Positions 24,401-34,494 of a DNA stretch of 63,268 nt are shown piece by piece (the stretch's first letter is position 1; every line of letters starts with the position of its first letter). A model generated the notes under the pieces. That model was not told the DNA's origin. It was given only the letters and a program-made list of their open reading frames with translations, and searched no databases. A program made the translations under genes and the position numbers. Origin of the DNA: Perkinsus chesapeaki (lineage: Eukaryota > Perkinsozoa > Perkinsida > Perkinsidae); the NCBI GenBank assembly GCA_013115145.1, contig JAAPAO010000145.1:1-63268 (forward strand), read 5' to 3'.

Positions 24401-25418
24401 AAGAGCCTCTTACCCACTATCATCGATCTGGCGTCCGACCGACAGTGGAGGGTGAGGCCGCTTTTGATGGGTTTTTTGCTCCCAAGATTCCTCAGGTCCG
24501 AATGGCGATTCTTCAACAAACACCAAAGCTTGCTAAAATTCTCAGCCCTAAAACCTTCACTACCGAGTTGCTTGCCACGGTTATGCGTTGGTAAGGAGTA
24601 CCCGAGAGCGGTATGGGAGCGGATGCGTCAATTCAGGCTGTGTGATCCGGTATATTCTGTCCGTGTTGCGGCAACCGAGAACCTCGCTAACTTGGCTGTT
24701 GCAATGGGCACGTCATGGGCCGTAGAAAATATTATACCCCACTTGCAGGAGCTGTCCAAAAATTCTAATTATTTATATCGGTGAGGAGGCGAATTCGCAT
24801 TATGTGGCCAACATCTGTCGTGTCAGGATGACAGCGCTAATGGGAGTGGTTTCAATGTCGAACGTTCTCGATGAGAAGGCATGCGTAGAGTACCTTATGC
24901 CACTTCCTAGGTACCAGCTATTATCTCATGTGTGTATAGTTGAGCTTTCTTTGTTCAGATCGCTTGTCCAAGACTCGGTTGCAAATGTCCGGTTTAACGT
25001 TGCCAAAACCCTCAAGGTGTGTAGCAATGAATCTCCAATGTTTCCTTGTTATATGCGTTCCTGTCAGAGTATAAGCTCTCGCGTATCGCGCAGGACAGTT
25101 CAGCACGAGATCATACCTGTATTGCAAAAACTCGCACAACGGGATTCAGATCAAGATGTAGGCTTTTGTGCAATTGTGTCAACGCTGTCCCCCTCTAGCT
25201 TATCAACTCGAGAGTGTGATGGTCATTTATAGCGTATGATGACTAATTTGTGCGTGTCTGACGGTTGCTCTAAAGCAACACGTGAAAGACAAACTGAATC
25301 ATCCTAAATTACAACTGACGCTACAGCGCTCGTATTAGTATGTTTTAAACCTAATTTGCAGGTCCGATTTTTCTCGGCGCAAGCGCTCGATGAGCTGCGG
25401 CAAACTAAGAAACCGTGA
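21456..25418 (+). CDS. Protein phosphatase 2A scaffold subunit A (PR65), multi-exon
   Basis: PR65 is the HEAT-repeat scaffold that joins the PP2A catalytic subunit to regulatory B subunits. Exon 1 (21456-21614) encodes ALYPIALLIDELRSDDVDLR, matching the family N-terminus. Later exons follow the family order: ALGPSRTREELLPFLTE (21975), GGPQFGQCLLRPLEEL (22225), ADDSPMVRRAVFQVAGSF (23240), LARDEQESVRILAV (23615), DQHSWRVRYMVADKIEEV (23790), SKSLLPTIIDLASDRQWRVR (24400), DPVYSVRVAATENLANLA (24650) and VANVRFNVAKTLK (24980). The last exon (VRFFSAQALDELRQTKKP) ends at TGA 25418. Intron 1 is 346 nt and an intron of about 600 nt lies at 22500-23112; most others are short. The identification is secure. 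Confidence 0.97.
22801..22850 (-). other. tRNA-derived-like element (box B) in a PR65 intron
   Basis: The minus strand reads GTCGCAAGTTCGATCCCC within a longer stretch that resembles the 3' half of a tRNA. The T-arm pairing is poor, so it is not a functional tRNA. A SINE fragment is the simplest reading. Confidence 0.35.
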
Positions 25419-26567
25419 TGGTGTGATTGACGACCGTTTCCACGTCAGTCCGTATTTGATGATATTTCATTGTATACTTAATTGCACGCCATAGGCAATA
25501 CTGTATAAGACATTTCAAATAATGTGGTTTATGTTGTACAGTGAATACGCGTCCGTAATATAACAGAAGAAAGTATAAGCACTTGATTGCTAACGACCAC
25601 AGTACAGATTGCACGAGTATCAAGGGAGCTAGTTGGCTGAGGGCTCCTGTAGAGATATATGAGTCGTATGAAACGAAATATGAATAGACAGCGAGGCGCG
25701 CACACAAGTAGGCTTTTATGCGCATATAAGTATCGCTGGAGCGCGCTCCACCCGGCTATACGATGTCACATTCTACGTCACGTCACCTCTGGAGTAGATC
25801 GGTCATTGTATCTTCTTAACCGCTTGTCGTCGGAATCGCCGCCGGACCCGATATCCACAATTGACAATCTTGGCACGAGGTTAAGCGGCAGGACAGAAGT
25901 AGCGGAGGAAAGCGGGAAGTGTTGCAAAAACACATTTATCCTAGTAAAGCCTTATGGGAATCCTCGGTATGCGAGTCGTACCATAGTGAGCATCGATGAG
26001 AATCGATGGCCTCCCTATTATTGGAAAGAGTTATGAAACGTAGTAAGTTGCCCTTGTACTGCTAATACAATGGGCGAAGGACTGGATTAACATAAATTAG
26101 CAGCTCGGAATTATGTATTGTACTGTAGCTGTGGTGCGAGTGAAGGATGGTCGTTTACACCAGACTAGCTCTATTATAGAGCGGCTCTCTTTCGCGATGA
26201 CCTCGATGCTTTAAGATTCAGTTTATATGCGCGCGCCAATGTACAGACGATAATCTCGTTACTCGGTCACGCACGCACGCACACCTCGTTCGGTGTCACT
26301 GAATAATATACAGGTTAGGGTGCTCGCGAGAGTTAGCTTCACTTCGAACTGGAATCAGTATGTTGCCTCACAGAGTAACGTAACATACAAGTAAGATAGG
26401 GTCTATTTAACTCAACGCCTATTCCCGTGGTAGACTCAGCTGGCCAGATGTTTTTGTCAGCTTTTCTGGTTGTCTCTTCTGTGATACAATCACTCCCCCA
26501 TCATTTTGAAGCCCATTCACCGACGACGCAGTCAATCTTTCAACACATTTCCGCTCCCGTGTAACCG
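25419..26567. other. Intergenic region between PR65 and the phosphotransferase pair
   Basis: About 1.15 kb. A 125-codon open frame (25659-26036, +) is present, but it has no recognisable domain and is within chance expectation for this much sequence. A CA/CG-rich tract ACGCACGCACGC lies near 26270. Nothing else is recognised. Confidence 0.5.
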
Positions 26568-27872
26568 ATGAGTGATGCACTGTCTTTGATCCGCAGAGCA
26601 GTTAATGGCTTTCTCCGAAATGGTACTCTTCTGGGAATTAATGTCGTCTTTGCCTATCTCAAGGCTGCCTTCGTTGTCAAAATGGATATGCTGAGATCGT
26701 ATGTCCAAAGTAAAATACCACCATTAAGACCTACCAGTCCTACAGTCGCTGCTTTAGCTTCGCTCGGTATGGTATATGTTACTGAGGGACCTATCAAGGG
26801 TGGCAATACTGGAGAAATTAGGAGGGTATATGTCAGTCGGGGTGAGAGCCGAAGTGTTATTACGAAGACGGTATCGGACATCTTCGCGTCCCGCATCTGG
26901 TGTATCGTCCTTGGGTCCTTGAAACGCGAGGTTAACTTTTACTCGCTGGTAGCACCGACACTTCCAGTGCCGACTCCTACCTATTTATTTGGTGAATGGA
27001 ACAGTTATCGAGGCTTTGGCCTCATTGTCATGCAAGATATTGAAGACGGAGTACTGCTAACAGATGACCTAATATCGAACAGGAAACGGCATATTTTTCT
27101 CACGGAAGTTATGAAGATCGCCGCGAGGATTCATGCCAAGTATTGGGGAGCTACGCCAACTACACTGAACACATCGACCCTGGGAAACTATCCATGGCTG
27201 TCAATTTATGATTTTGTTCAAGGAAAACGAGCTGTGTACGAGTGCAACAGGGGCGCCATCTCCGCAGTGTGGGATGACATCAAAAGGGCTATCACACATA
27301 GCACCACTTCACACTTAAGCCTAGAATTCTTAAAATCGTGCCCGGAGCTGATTAAGTTCATAGACCAGTTTGTTGAGGGTTCTACTTGGGATGCTTATGA
27401 GAAGTTCAAAAAGACCTTCAGACATCCCCTGACTCTCATCCACGGTGATTATCGCTTAAGTAATCAACTATGGGTCGAGGAGGAAAGCAAGTTGTATACG
27501 GTGGACTGGGCAGAAGCATCTGTTGGGGATGGTCCCGCGGACATTGCCTATTACTTCTTTAACTATCCGCATATATCTGAGCGTCGACAGTGGGAGCATG
27601 AGATGGTACGGATATATTGGGAGGAGCTAGGGGAACAGGGAGTAGACCTTTCCTCATACCCTTTATCCATGTGTCGTGAAGCTTATGTCCGTTCAGGCAT
27701 AGATCGAGGTATTCAAATGCTGATCGCGGGGATTGGTTGTAGAGTTTATGACGAAGGAAACTTTAATGATATATTTATTCAGCACCTCGTAGAGCAAGTT
27801 GATGCCTTCGTCAGCGATCATGAGGATGAATATGAAGGCCCCCACATCTTGATGAGCGTCCGGTGGTTGTAG
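26568..27872 (+). CDS. Aminoglycoside phosphotransferase/choline-kinase-like (CHK-like) kinase, intronless
   Basis: Single-exon protein of 434 residues. The C-terminal half holds the APH/CHK signature: HGDYRLSNQLW (catalytic H-x-D-x4-N, about residue 295), then VDWAEASVGDGPADIAYYF, where the DW aspartate is the metal ligand. The family phosphorylates small hydroxylated substrates such as choline or ethanolamine; the substrate here cannot be read from sequence. The N-terminal region has a hydrophobic stretch (GINVVFAYLKAAFVV) that could be a membrane anchor. It lacks introns, unlike most neighbours, and has a close tandem paralogue at 30120-31437. Confidence 0.8.
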   Translation: MSDALSLIRRAVNGFLRNGTLLGINVVFAYLKAAFVVKMDMLRSYVQSKIPPLRPTSPTVAALASLGMVYVTEGPIKGGNTGEIRRVYVSRGESRSVITKTVSDIFASRIWCIVLGSLKREVNFYSLVAPTLPVPTPTYLFGEWNSYRGFGLIVMQDIEDGVLLTDDLISNRKRHIFLTEVMKIAARIHAKYWGATPTTLNTSTLGNYPWLSIYDFVQGKRAVYECNRGAISAVWDDIKRAITHSTTSHLSLEFLKSCPELIKFIDQFVEGSTWDAYEKFKKTFRHPLTLIHGDYRLSNQLWVEEESKLYTVDWAEASVGDGPADIAYYFFNYPHISERRQWEHEMVRIYWEELGEQGVDLSSYPLSMCREAYVRSGIDRGIQMLIAGIGCRVYDEGNFNDIFIQHLVEQVDAFVSDHEDEYEGPHILMSVRWL

Positions 27873-30119
27873 TCGCATTACTATTGTCTAGTGTCTTCTA
27901 TTTCGAGACCACTTGCGACGCTTGAAAAAAAGTTATGTATACATTCGAAAACACTACATTAACATTACTTGATATACTTCAACATTACTAACCTTAACCT
28001 ACAGCATTTTCTTCCTTTCCATGCCTAGTTTGAGGCGCTAGCAAATGGTTCAACGGATTCCTTTACACATTTGGAATAGTGCGGGTTGTGTTTCGTAGTA
28101 CGAACGTGATATAACAGAACAACGATGCCAAAAAGGCTGCTAAAAAATTCTGATAAGGAATTACTGAGCCTTGTCACAGTTCAGTATTTGGCTTTCAAAA
28201 GTTCTATGTGTCGGGTTTGTGCGCATCACCGAGCAAAATGGGGAGCATGACATAAAACGACGCGTTTCTCGCATGTGGTTATACGACCGACTGAGCAAAA
28301 ATGGCCAATGGAATACATGCGGTGCTGGGAATGGAATCCGAATCGGTCATAAAAAATATGGAAGTAGCGTTCGCAGCTAGAGAGGCCTTATCACTCCTTT
28401 GGATGAGTGAGCAATATAAACAGCCGCGCGGGGGGTGAGCGAAGACCCCCGTGGCGAACTAGTCGCACCGTGTGCGAACACACGTAGCAAGCATTTTACA
28501 TCTTACGCGAGTATGAAAGGACGCCGCGCATGTTGGCAGAATTGGGTGTGTTGCCTAGGGGTGGTTTCCAACGGGTGCTAGTTCAGCTTTCCCTACGATG
28601 GTTTGGAATTATCCTGGAGATTCACCAGTACAGTCCTTTCATTCGCTCCACCTGCTCGCCGCTGCTGTAATAGATACAGTAATTTCTCTGACCATGTCAG
28701 TGGCATCTTGCCACTGGCATGATGCTACCCACTATGCTGAACGACACACTTCTTATGAAGTTCCTACTGGGTTTCCGCTACAGGTGCTAAATAATCTGCC
28801 TGACTGATATGATAACGACCTAGAATGAGTAACGACTACTGTCTATGAGTCACTGGGTGTCTGGTTTTAGACCAGTGCTGTATGTCATACAGTGTATGAT
28901 GCAAGTGGGCGCAAATTGTGCCGTATAATGGGCCTTCGCCCTCCTCGGCCATTTTAATGATGAGCAGCAAATGGGGACGTAATCTCATTCACTTCTTTCT
29001 ATTAGTGAAGGCTCTCGGTGGGTGATGGTGTTCCTCTCGTAAGGGGAATCAGCTATGCACGCATCTACAATGGAGGGGGTGGCGCACAATGAATAACACC
29101 TTATGATCCGGCTCGACTCATCTCGGCTCAGCGGAGATAAACAGGGATTCATACGAACCCTACTACCGCTACAGATATCTTCTGTGGAATGTACAGTAAG
29201 CAAGCCATGCACTATGGACGGGCAATGGCCGATTACGAAGACTCCATCCTGGAGGCTTTGGTCTCTCCTCTCGAGCGGGTGGGGCCGCCATGCGAGTGGG
29301 AAGGCGCTTAACGCGCCACGCGTTACTTCCCACGGAGCCGAAATGCGGCAAGCGCTACCAAAGATTTTTGTGGTTAATAGTGTGCGACTAACCGGGAACC
29401 GGCAGCGAAGCAGGTCCATCCCGCTGAGGAGCAGGAATTATCAAAAGAAGCACCAGAGAATAAACTGCCAAGCAAATATGACCGCTGTACATATATTATC
29501 AGATGCACTCGCACTTGTTGACTCAACAACCTGAAAAAGGCCCACGGATTTGGCCACGGAAGTCGACGAGTACAAACTATATTATTATCTCTAATCTAAT
29601 ATCCAGCCGCTTCAGCTGCGACCATTTCATGTATACAAGTATCGGTGAGCTAGATTTGTGCTCGCACAAACAACAATGCGGACGACATATGCGCACGGCC
29701 GTTTTCAGTGTCTACTTGTGCTCCATGCACGCAGCGCCAAGATGGTCGATGTTCTGAAATTGGGTGAGGTACTCGCTAGTAACTGGTAGTTGGATATGCA
29801 AAGGGTAATGCAGCAGGTCACTAGCAGGGCAGACTACGCTCATAAGGTATTTACAACATCACCGCAAGACCAAGAATATTGTATGCGGGTAGCCACGTAT
29901 CAAGCACCCCGTTTCGCGCGTCACATCTTTAGGCGCCATACAGCTTTTCTCGGATCAACAGCACGTATATAAATCCGAGGCTTCTGCTGCCTCAAGCTGT
30001 GATAAGTAGGTATGATCGTCGCCATGTGACTAAAATCAATAAGGTATGCTCTTCTCAGTAGTTCTTTTCGGAGTCCCAAATTCGGACCTCAATTTGAGTC
30101 TACGACTTTCACGTATCTC
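27873..30119. other. Intergenic region between the two CHK-like genes
   Basis: About 2.2 kb. The largest open frames (29103-29534 on + and 28985-29419 on -) overlap each other on opposite strands and show no domain. Around 28695-28722 there is an imperfect inverted repeat (CAGTGGCA / TGCCACTG). A GGGGGT...ACCCCC hairpin lies near 28405. No gene is supported. Confidence 0.45.
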
Positions 30120-31437
30120 ATGAAGAGTGAGTTGTCCCTACTATGGAGAAACCTGTGCAACATCACACAGGGTGGTATCCTGTGGAGAGTCTATGTCATC
30201 TGTGTCTATCTCAAGGCTTCTATCGCTGTCAGTTTGCATCTGCTGAGGTCGTACGGTCAGCGCAAGGGGTATTTTCCACTACCTCCCAGCCCAACGGTCG
30301 CCGCCTTGGCATCTATCGGTATGACGCATGTTACCGAGGAGGTTCTCACTGGAGGCTATTCCTGCTTGACTAAAAGGGTATATGTCGAGCGCTCTGAAGG
30401 GGATAATAAGAAAGGCAGTGGTTACGAAGAATCTCTCGAGCACGCCCGTGCATCGCTTCTGGTGTATTGTCTCTGGAAACTTCGAACGTGAGCTAAAATT
30501 TTACTTACATATTGTGCCGACACTTCCAATACCGACTTCCAGGTGTTTATTCGGTAAATGGGATGGGCTACAAGGCTCCGGCCTCATTGTAATCGAAGAT
30601 ATTAAGGGTGAAGCGCTGGTCATGGACGATACACTGACACACGTGAAGCGACGGCTTTTGATTAAGGAGGCGATGAAGAATGCCGCGAGGATTCATGCGA
30701 GGTATTGGGGAGCTACGCCAACTACACTGAGCAAATCGACCCTGGGAAACTATCCATGGCTGTCAAATTATGATTTTGTTCGAGGAAGCCAAGCTAGGTA
30801 CCACTGGAACAGATGCTTCGCCTCAACACTCTGGAATGATGCTAAAAAGGCGATCTCGAAGAAGGCCAGCTCGGACTCGTGGATAGACTACTTAAGATCG
30901 TGCCCAGAGCTGATGAAGTTCATAGACCAGTTTATTGAGGGTTCTACTTGGGATGCTTATGAGAAGTTCAAAAAGACATTTAGACATCCCCTGACTCTCA
31001 TCCACGGTGATTATCGCTTAAGTAATCAACTATGGGTCGAGGAGGAAAACAAGTTGTATACGGTAGACTGGGCAGAAGCATCTGTTGGGGATGGTCCCGC
31101 GGACATTGCCTTTTACTTCTTTAACTATCCGCATATATCTGAGCGTCGACAGTGGGAGGATGAGATGGTACGGATATATTGGGAGGAGCTAGGGGAACAG
31201 GGAGTAGACCTTTCCTCATACCCTTTATCCATGTGTCGTGAAGCTTATGTCCGTTCTGGCATAGATCGAGGTATTCAAATGGTAATCGGCTTAGTTTATT
31301 GTGGTGTTCGTAAAATGTCATCCTTGGACGATAAATTTATTGAGCATCTCGTAGAGCAAGTTGATGCGTTTGTCGGCGATCATAAGGATGAATATGAGGG
31401 CCCCCACATCTTGATGAGTGGTCGGTGGGCATCGTAA
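30120..31437 (+). pseudogene. Second CHK-like phosphotransferase copy, apparent +1 frameshift
   Basis: Tandem paralogue of the gene at 26568. The frame opening MKSELSLLWRN at 30120 runs through TKRVYVERSEGDNKK. The homologous reading then continues in the +1 frame as AVVTKNLSSTPVHRFW. The shift lies near 30408-30416, at AAGAAAGG. Downstream the frame is open to TAA 31437 and keeps HGDYRLSNQLW and VDWAEASVGDGPADIAFYF. The region 30910-31275 is almost identical in DNA to 27330-27695 of the first copy, while the 5' third is much more diverged. It may be a true pseudogene, a base-call error, or a shorter protein starting at the internal ATG 30382. Confidence 0.75.
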
Positions 31438-31736
31438 TGTTACAATCTTGACGCCTTTTTCCTGTACATTTCTATTGTATGGCACAAGTAATTCTATCCG
31501 GGAGTTTTGCTCTTACTCTACTTATGGAGAACTTGGCCCATTTGTTAAAGAACAAGTTGTGTCCATTTGTTGAAGAAGTTTTGAGAACTTGTATTTATTT
31601 ATACCTCACGACACAATATAAGGCAAAAGACTTTCGTTCTTCGTTCTTATTGAAATTCCTGTTCTGTGTTGAAGTGCAAACCATAAAACCTTGAGGGTTC
31701 CATGATCATACTCGCTAGGTTGCTATTGAAAGCGTA
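31438..31736. other. Downstream flank of the second CHK-like copy
   Basis: About 300 bp, AT-rich, no coding region recognised. It presumably holds the 3' end of the phosphotransferase transcript. Confidence 0.4.
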
Positions 31737-32014
31737 ATGGCCCTTACACGGGGCTATGACTTATCGCGCGAACTTGGAAAGCACGAGTGCATCGAGTTGC
31801 AGTTCGAGCCGGAGACGATGCCTCGCTTAAAGAAATTGAAGTGCTTTGCCACCACCAATTTGAGGTAAGATGGCCAAATACACATCGGTTATCTACCTTA
31901 CACAGCATATTGTTTGGGAACACAAAAACAAGTGAGGAACCAAATCCGGCTCGATCTGCACCTCCATTAATTTGGCAGAGACAACCAAGTCTGATCAATC
32001 AAGTGCAGTATTAA
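31737..32014 (+). CDS. Possible small two-exon gene, 78 residues, unknown function
   Basis: Exon 1 (31737-31864) encodes MALTRGYDLSRELGKHECIE and onward. It is followed by a good donor GTAAGA, a 41-nt intron ending ACACAG, and exon 2 (31906-32014) ending LINQVQY at TAA. Exon lengths sum to 79 codons exactly. No family is recognised, and the product has no clear membrane segment. Support comes only from the matched splice sites and frame, so this is a prediction of moderate to low strength. Confidence 0.45.
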
Positions 32015-32447
32015 GCAATATCAAATACTTAACTCCCTGCACTAGACCTCTCGAGTGCACGTACACTATCCAACACCCGAGTTGTTCTTCAAATTCACTG
32101 TCGTTACTCAAGCCTCCCGCCCTTCTTATAAAAATGATATAAATACCAACAACTGTTGTAATGTCGAGCTTTCGGTTGAGCGAGCGAAATGGAAGAAAAC
32201 CTTCGATTAATATCCATTAACCACTCGCAAAATGCAACTCAACACATCCATTGCTAACGCATTCACCACAGCTAGCCATGCAAGGAAAATCAGTGCCACC
32301 ATAACCGTTGATAGTCGAATAGCTTAACTACACAATCTATCAAGCGATTGGGTTGCGGACACCGAGATATCCGTTATAATAGGCCAATTGGCCAATACAG
32401 CAAAATAAACAACTGAAAGTATCTAACGAAGCGGCGCTCAAGGAAGA
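32015..32447. other. Convergent intergenic region
   Basis: The 430 bp between the small + strand gene and the 3' end of the minus-strand CCCH gene. No coding sequence or clear repeat is recognised. Confidence 0.5.
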
Positions 32448-33297
32448 TTAGTCGCTTTCCTTCTTCGTTACAGCAGCGACCCTCAACAGATTGGCAATCT
32501 GAGCAGGTGTCAAACCCGAATGACCAGCATGTACAGCTTGCTCATGAGAAGTGTTTACAACAGGAGCGTTAGCCTGCCTCGAATTGCCATAGGCAGTAGG
32601 AGGCACTGTGCCGCCAGTCAACATGGCACTAGGTGGCGAACCATAAGGCGCGTAGGCGGCGTTGTCAACTGCCTGCTCAGGCGCACTGTAGGGCATCATG
32701 TGATTGCGCATGTCTCCAAGCGGGGGCATGAACTGTGCCATAGCTTCAGGAAGGAACCCTAAAGGTGATGGGTAGCCCATGAGTGGATCTAAGACAAGCA
32801 GAAATGTACTAAAATAACACATTCTATTTACCTTGAGATGACATAACAGCAGCCATATGCTCCGGTGGGAATGGTGCAGCATGAGCTTGTGGAAATTGAC
32901 GACGGTAACCAGCAGGTGGGGGAGGTCTTTGCCTCAGTTCATCTGGACTGTGTGCATAAAAACACTTAGCGCCGTATCTGGGGAAAGATATTTAAGCAAA
33001 CGAAATTGGTCACGAGACTTACTTGCAGTGGACGCCATAGCGGCAGAATCTTGTTTTCAAGAGTCTCTTAACAACATCACTCATACGCGGTTCGTCGCCA
33101 CCTTCGACTGGGCTCTTATCAACACCATCAGATTCATCTTCGGGGCTTTCTCTCTCGTGGGGCACAACTACATCTCTCACACCAGTTTTTGAGTCGTGTG
33201 CAGGAGGAAGAACAAAGGCGTCCTCGTGGGGGATCTTAGTATCATAAGGATCCGACTCACAAACGTTAAGAGGGGTGGCAGTTGTAGCAGTGTCCAT
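32448..33297 (-). CDS. CCCH-type zinc-finger protein, three exons, 253 residues
   Basis: Exons on the minus strand are 33297-33023, 32977-32832 and 32788-32448, with introns of 45 and 43 nt; lengths sum to 254 codons including stop. After an acidic, low-complexity N-terminal third, one zinc finger spans the first intron: KTRFCRYGVHCKYGAKCFYAH, that is C-x5-C-x5-C-x3-H, at about residues 86-102. The rest is rich in Pro, Ala, Met and Gln (FPPEHMAAVMSSQ, PEAMAQFMPPLGD). Single CCCH fingers of this kind usually bind single-stranded RNA, so a post-transcriptional regulator is likely. The chosen ATG follows the family of modest acidic leaders; an in-frame ATG at 33393 could add 32 residues. Confidence 0.85.
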
Positions 33298-33588
33298 AGC
33301 TTGCCAACAGCGATTTAACGAGAACAACGTCAACTGCGGAAACACGCTCTGCGACCATTCCTTTCGATCGTACTTACTAGTACTACAAAACATAGTGAGT
33401 CAAGCATTTAAGCAAATACAAATAATGTGGCCCCATTACGTCAAGGTATTTAGAATAGTGAAGATTCATCAATTCACAACCGTTAAGATTCATCACCAAA
33501 ACGGTTTCTGCGCACTCGAGAGGTGTATCGATCAGGATGGCGTGCGAGATTTACAACGGCGCGAAATTCATTCCAGCGAACGGCGGCA
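33298..33588. promoter_or_regulatory. Putative divergent promoter, CCCH gene and EMG1
   Basis: The two start codons face away from each other and are 291 bp apart, so both 5' UTRs and promoters must fit here. No TATA box or known operator is identified. It contains GGCGCGAAATTC near 33559, which partly resembles family 1 in reverse. Confidence 0.5.
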
Positions 33589-34305
33589 ATGGTGCGTTTC
33601 ATTCTTCTCGGCGCCTTCCTTCCCTGCCGCGGATTAGGTCGCGCTGATCGACGCCCCCGCCCTGTTTGCCTCGCGGTCAGTCCCAACGACGCTGCCAAAC
33701 TTAGCGGGTTTCGTCTGGCCGCTGCTGCCGAGGGCGACTCTGACTGGATTGGCCATAAGTTCCGGGCCCCTGCGGACGCAGCAAGGCCCGACATCCTCCA
33801 CCAAACTCTGATGCAAATACTAGACTCGGAGGCCAATAAGCTCGGCTATATTGACGACATAATTATACTATTAGACTGCGGCTCGCCGACTACTCAGGCC
33901 GTTCGAGTGTCGAGCGATTTTGTCGTGCCAAGAACGTACGGTAAATTCAGTCGATGCATGGCCGGTGCTCTCAAAGGGCAGTGCAAGGTGATCGGCGTGG
34001 ACGTGCTTAGTGGCTCCGATGGGTTACTAGGGAGCCATGATTACATTATTGGTCTCACTGTTGGGGGCAGATATGTAGACAGCTACGGTCTATCCGACTT
34101 CGTCAAGTACTTTATCACTGGAGAATCTGATAGAAAAATAGTATTTGCAATGGGCGTGACATCTCATACCGATCCTGTAGCCGCAGGAGAAGTATCCAAG
34201 CTTATAGCATGCACCCAATGCACAGTAGATTATATTTCTGTATCTCGTTTGGGTCTTACAGCCTCGTGGGCTGCTGGTAAGGTACTCTCTGCAATGCTTT
34301 TATAA
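33589..34305 (+). CDS. EMG1: EMG1/NEP1-like rRNA pseudouridine N1-methyltransferase (SPOUT), intronless
   Basis: Nep1 methylates a conserved small-subunit rRNA pseudouridine and is needed for 40S assembly. The 238-residue product aligns by eye with the family: ARPDILHQTLMQILDSEA (family ARPDITHQSL...LDS), VPRTYGKFSRCM (IPRTFDRFCGLM), KIVFAMGVTSHTDP (IVFVVGAFAHG), and the C-terminal VDYISVSRLGLTASWAAGK (SISNYPLSAALTCAK). The central part (GQCKVIGVDVLSGSDGLLG) is more diverged. The first ATG in frame is 33589; an upstream GTG at 33523 is not a plausible eukaryotic start. It has no introns, which is unusual here. Confidence 0.82.
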   Translation: MVRFILLGAFLPCRGLGRADRRPRPVCLAVSPNDAAKLSGFRLAAAAEGDSDWIGHKFRAPADAARPDILHQTLMQILDSEANKLGYIDDIIILLDCGSPTTQAVRVSSDFVVPRTYGKFSRCMAGALKGQCKVIGVDVLSGSDGLLGSHDYIIGLTVGGRYVDSYGLSDFVKYFITGESDRKIVFAMGVTSHTDPVAAGEVSKLIACTQCTVDYISVSRLGLTASWAAGKVLSAMLL

Positions 34306-34494
34306 GATGCGACTTCGCCGTAGCATGTTGCATGTCAAAGTGTTTGGCATTTTCCAATCTTTTAGAGTTGCTGCGTTGCTGCTGGGGAGGCATCGAATCA
34401 ACCTATTGGGTATCTTACCCTATCTTCACCATAGGGGAAAGATACCCCATTATACTGTGCCAGCCGATCTATCTAGTTCAGTTTCCTACTCCCC

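Noticed and set aside
25659-26036. 125-codon + strand open frame
   Set aside because: No recognised domain and no supporting splice or context evidence; the length is within chance expectation.
28985-29534. Two overlapping open frames of about 144 codons on opposite strands
   Set aside because: They overlap each other, show no domain, and lengths of this size are expected by chance in this window.
33523-33588. Upstream extension of EMG1 to a GTG codon
   Set aside because: GTG is not a normal start for a nuclear eukaryotic gene, and the family similarity does not extend into it. ATG 33589 was used.
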